Source: Epinephelus fuscoguttatus (lineage: Eukaryota > Chordata > Actinopteri > Perciformes > Serranidae). Taken from it: a stretch of 64,000 bases of DNA. The stretch lies in NCBI RefSeq assembly GCF_011397635.1, contig NC_064762.1:19183479-19247478 (forward strand), in the 5' to 3' direction. The notes below the pieces were generated by a model. The model saw nothing but the letters and a program-made list of their open reading frames with translations, was not told where the DNA came from and ran no database searches. Shown piece by piece: positions 62,360 to 64,000 of the stretch (within the stretch, counting starts at the first letter, position 1; every line of letters starts with the position of its first letter). The position numbers and the translations under genes are program-made.

Positions 62360-64000
62360 GTAAGCCTTTCCTTATCTTCCTTGTCTTCCTCCGTTCCACG
62401 AGGTTAAAACAATTTATTCTTTACAATTTTGTTTTTGTCGTCGCAGTCGCTTGCAGCTCCTTCCCGAGCGCGGTATCATTTTAACTCTCAAGAACAATGA
62501 AACACTTTGTGCAATAAGTAGATTCAACTTTTTCACTTCTCTTCATATTGTTAACAAACTGAACCCGTAGAGACAGACAGGTCTCTTTCCTCACTATCCT
62601 CCTTAATTCTCTTTTATAATTACCTCGCAAAGGACAAGAACAACCAAAAGAGGACTCAAGTGTGCACCCCCACAACATAATTTTTCCCACATTTGTTTTA
62701 TTGTTGATGTGTAATTTATGATAATTGCAGCTCAAATTACAGCGCGTGGTTCCGTGGGATGGTGTGTGCACCTCTGCTTATTTTTGATCCAGCATGTCCT
62801 CATTTTCAGCTGCGGAACAATAAAAGTTACAGTGTGATTGTAATTATTTGCTTTGATTGCAGACTTGGCCATTATCTTTGTTTCATGTGCAAATGCATCA
62901 ATGTTTCCTTTCGGAATATTAAGTGCGCTAAGACAGTTGAGAAAATTAAAATCCATAAATATGTTTTTTTAAAGAAGATGAGAATTCGCTAGTAATTAAG
63001 ATTTTTCTCCCCCCTTTGCTTCATATGAATGAAACACTGCTGTTGATCATATCATTGTTCAGACTTGATACTGGCCAATGTGGCTGGCAGCATTGTTTAA
63101 TCTGTGATTGAGAGCATTGTGAAGAGGAAATCTCTTGGAATGGTAAACATGGTTGTCGCTGTGAAACAAGTGAGCGGGAGGAGAGGAGATAACCGTCAGT
63201 TTTGATTAGGCTAGTCAAACATAATTCATACTTCAGGTAAAGAAGAAGGGCTTGCATCCCCACTTCACAAAGCAAGCAAGGCCATGACATTTCTCCATGC
63301 TTCAGCTGCACCTTGTCCTCAATGTCAGCATCTCAATTTCCGGAACCTATTAAGCAGAGTTTTTGGGGGAGGGCGGGCATGATCTCTCCAGTGATTGCCC
63401 TGGTATTTGACTTGTGAATGCCTCCCACGGGCCACTTAATTTGTCTGAAATATTTCCCATTAGAGGTTAAGATGCATGCATAGGTACAATGTCATCATGT
63501 TGATCTGGTCTGAGTAATATACCGTTTTAAAAATGGGATGTTTTTGGGGTCTCAGGTGCACCAGCTCATTCTCGTTAAGCTCCGTTTGCATCATCTGAAG
63601 GGACATTTTGGGACGTTTGATGTCAAAGTGGCTTTACCAAAGGAAAACAAAAAAATAATGTCCTGAATGCCCCTTGCTTTAACGTCACACAGATCAGGAA
63701 AGCGGAACCAGCAACACTTATATTTTGTTTCCTAACCGGATGCTCAGAGCAGAGGATCCACTGTCTGTTGGCTAGCTGTCACTGTGCCCTGGACGACATG
63801 CAGAAGAGCAATAAAAATTGGCCATTTAACCAAGATTTCGCACAAGGCAATGCAAACGAAGCTTGGTGTAGTTTTTGCAAAGAAAATTTTCAAACTTTGC
63901 ACAATAGAAGTCAAGGCAGTGAAGTCCCACATGCGGAGTGAGAAACATTAAATCGCCACCCACTTCTGTTTATTCTCCCATGTCTTCAATAAGCCTGGAT
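62360..64000 (+). other. snx3: SNX3 intron 3 (partial) to window end
   Basis: No exon encoding the expected VAGHPLAQNERC sequence was found. The stretch shows no clear transposon and little low-complexity DNA, so it may include conserved non-coding sequence. Confidence 0.5.

Noticed and set aside
62434..62520. Candidate SNX3 exon 4 after TTTGTCGTCGCAG
   Set aside because: The following frame (SLAAPSRAR...) does not match the expected VAGHPLAQNERC sequence.
1..64000. Search for tRNA, rRNA, CRISPR arrays or intact transposase/reverse transcriptase genes
   Set aside because: No cloverleaf with A/B boxes, no regularly spaced short repeats and no catalytic DDE or RT motif was seen by eye; a covariance-model or HMM scan would be decisive.

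Overview
The window is nuclear DNA from a ray-finned fish, most likely a percomorph-type teleost; the species cannot be resolved. The evidence is split exons with GT-AG introns, two recognisable vertebrate genes, (CA)n/(TG)n microsatellites, and many small non-autonomous DNA transposons of the kinds common in teleosts (hAT-type with 8-bp target duplications, TTAA-flanked, PIF/Harbinger). There are no bacterial operons, CRISPR arrays or phage genes.

Two protein-coding genes are supported. AFG1L (LACE1; mitochondrial AFG1-family AAA+ ATPase) lies on the minus strand. All 13 coding exons are present, from the ATG at 47921 to the stop at 4610, and they join in frame to a predicted 511-residue protein. 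SNX3 (PX-domain sorting nexin of endosome-to-Golgi retrieval) lies on the plus strand. Its first three coding exons are at 48758, 61781 and 62235; the C-terminal exon lies beyond the right edge. The genes are divergent, with 836 bp between start codons holding a shared promoter with ETS-, E-box- and YY1-like motifs. SNX3 and AFG1L are also neighbours on human chromosome 6q21, followed by FOXO3, so the GC-rich first ~130 bp may be the edge of a foxo3 5' region.

Layout: 1-4609 is intergenic (two CTCF-like motifs in divergent orientation, one hAT MITE, one TTAA element). 4610-47921 is AFG1L, with large introns 7 (17.1 kb), 5 (7.0 kb), 6 (6.2 kb) and 2 (4.2 kb). 47922-48757 is the shared promoter. 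48758-64000 is SNX3, with a 12.9-kb first intron. The introns hold about 25 transposon copies, several with intact target-site duplications and two nested complexes (22.0-24.8 kb and 54.8-57.3 kb). Repeat-poor stretches at about 38.1-39.5, 50.8-53.9 and 62.4-64.0 kb are candidate conserved non-coding DNA.

No new protein-coding system is visible. The most notable signals are: (i) TG/CA microsatellites abutting several splice sites of both genes; (ii) a paralogous repeat copy that preserves the empty sites of two insertions; (iii) a three-level transposon nest; (iv) a large inverted duplication just upstream of SNX3 exon 2; (v) the divergent CTCF-like pair downstream of AFG1L; and (vi) an expanded proline-rich linker before the AFG1L Walker A motif.
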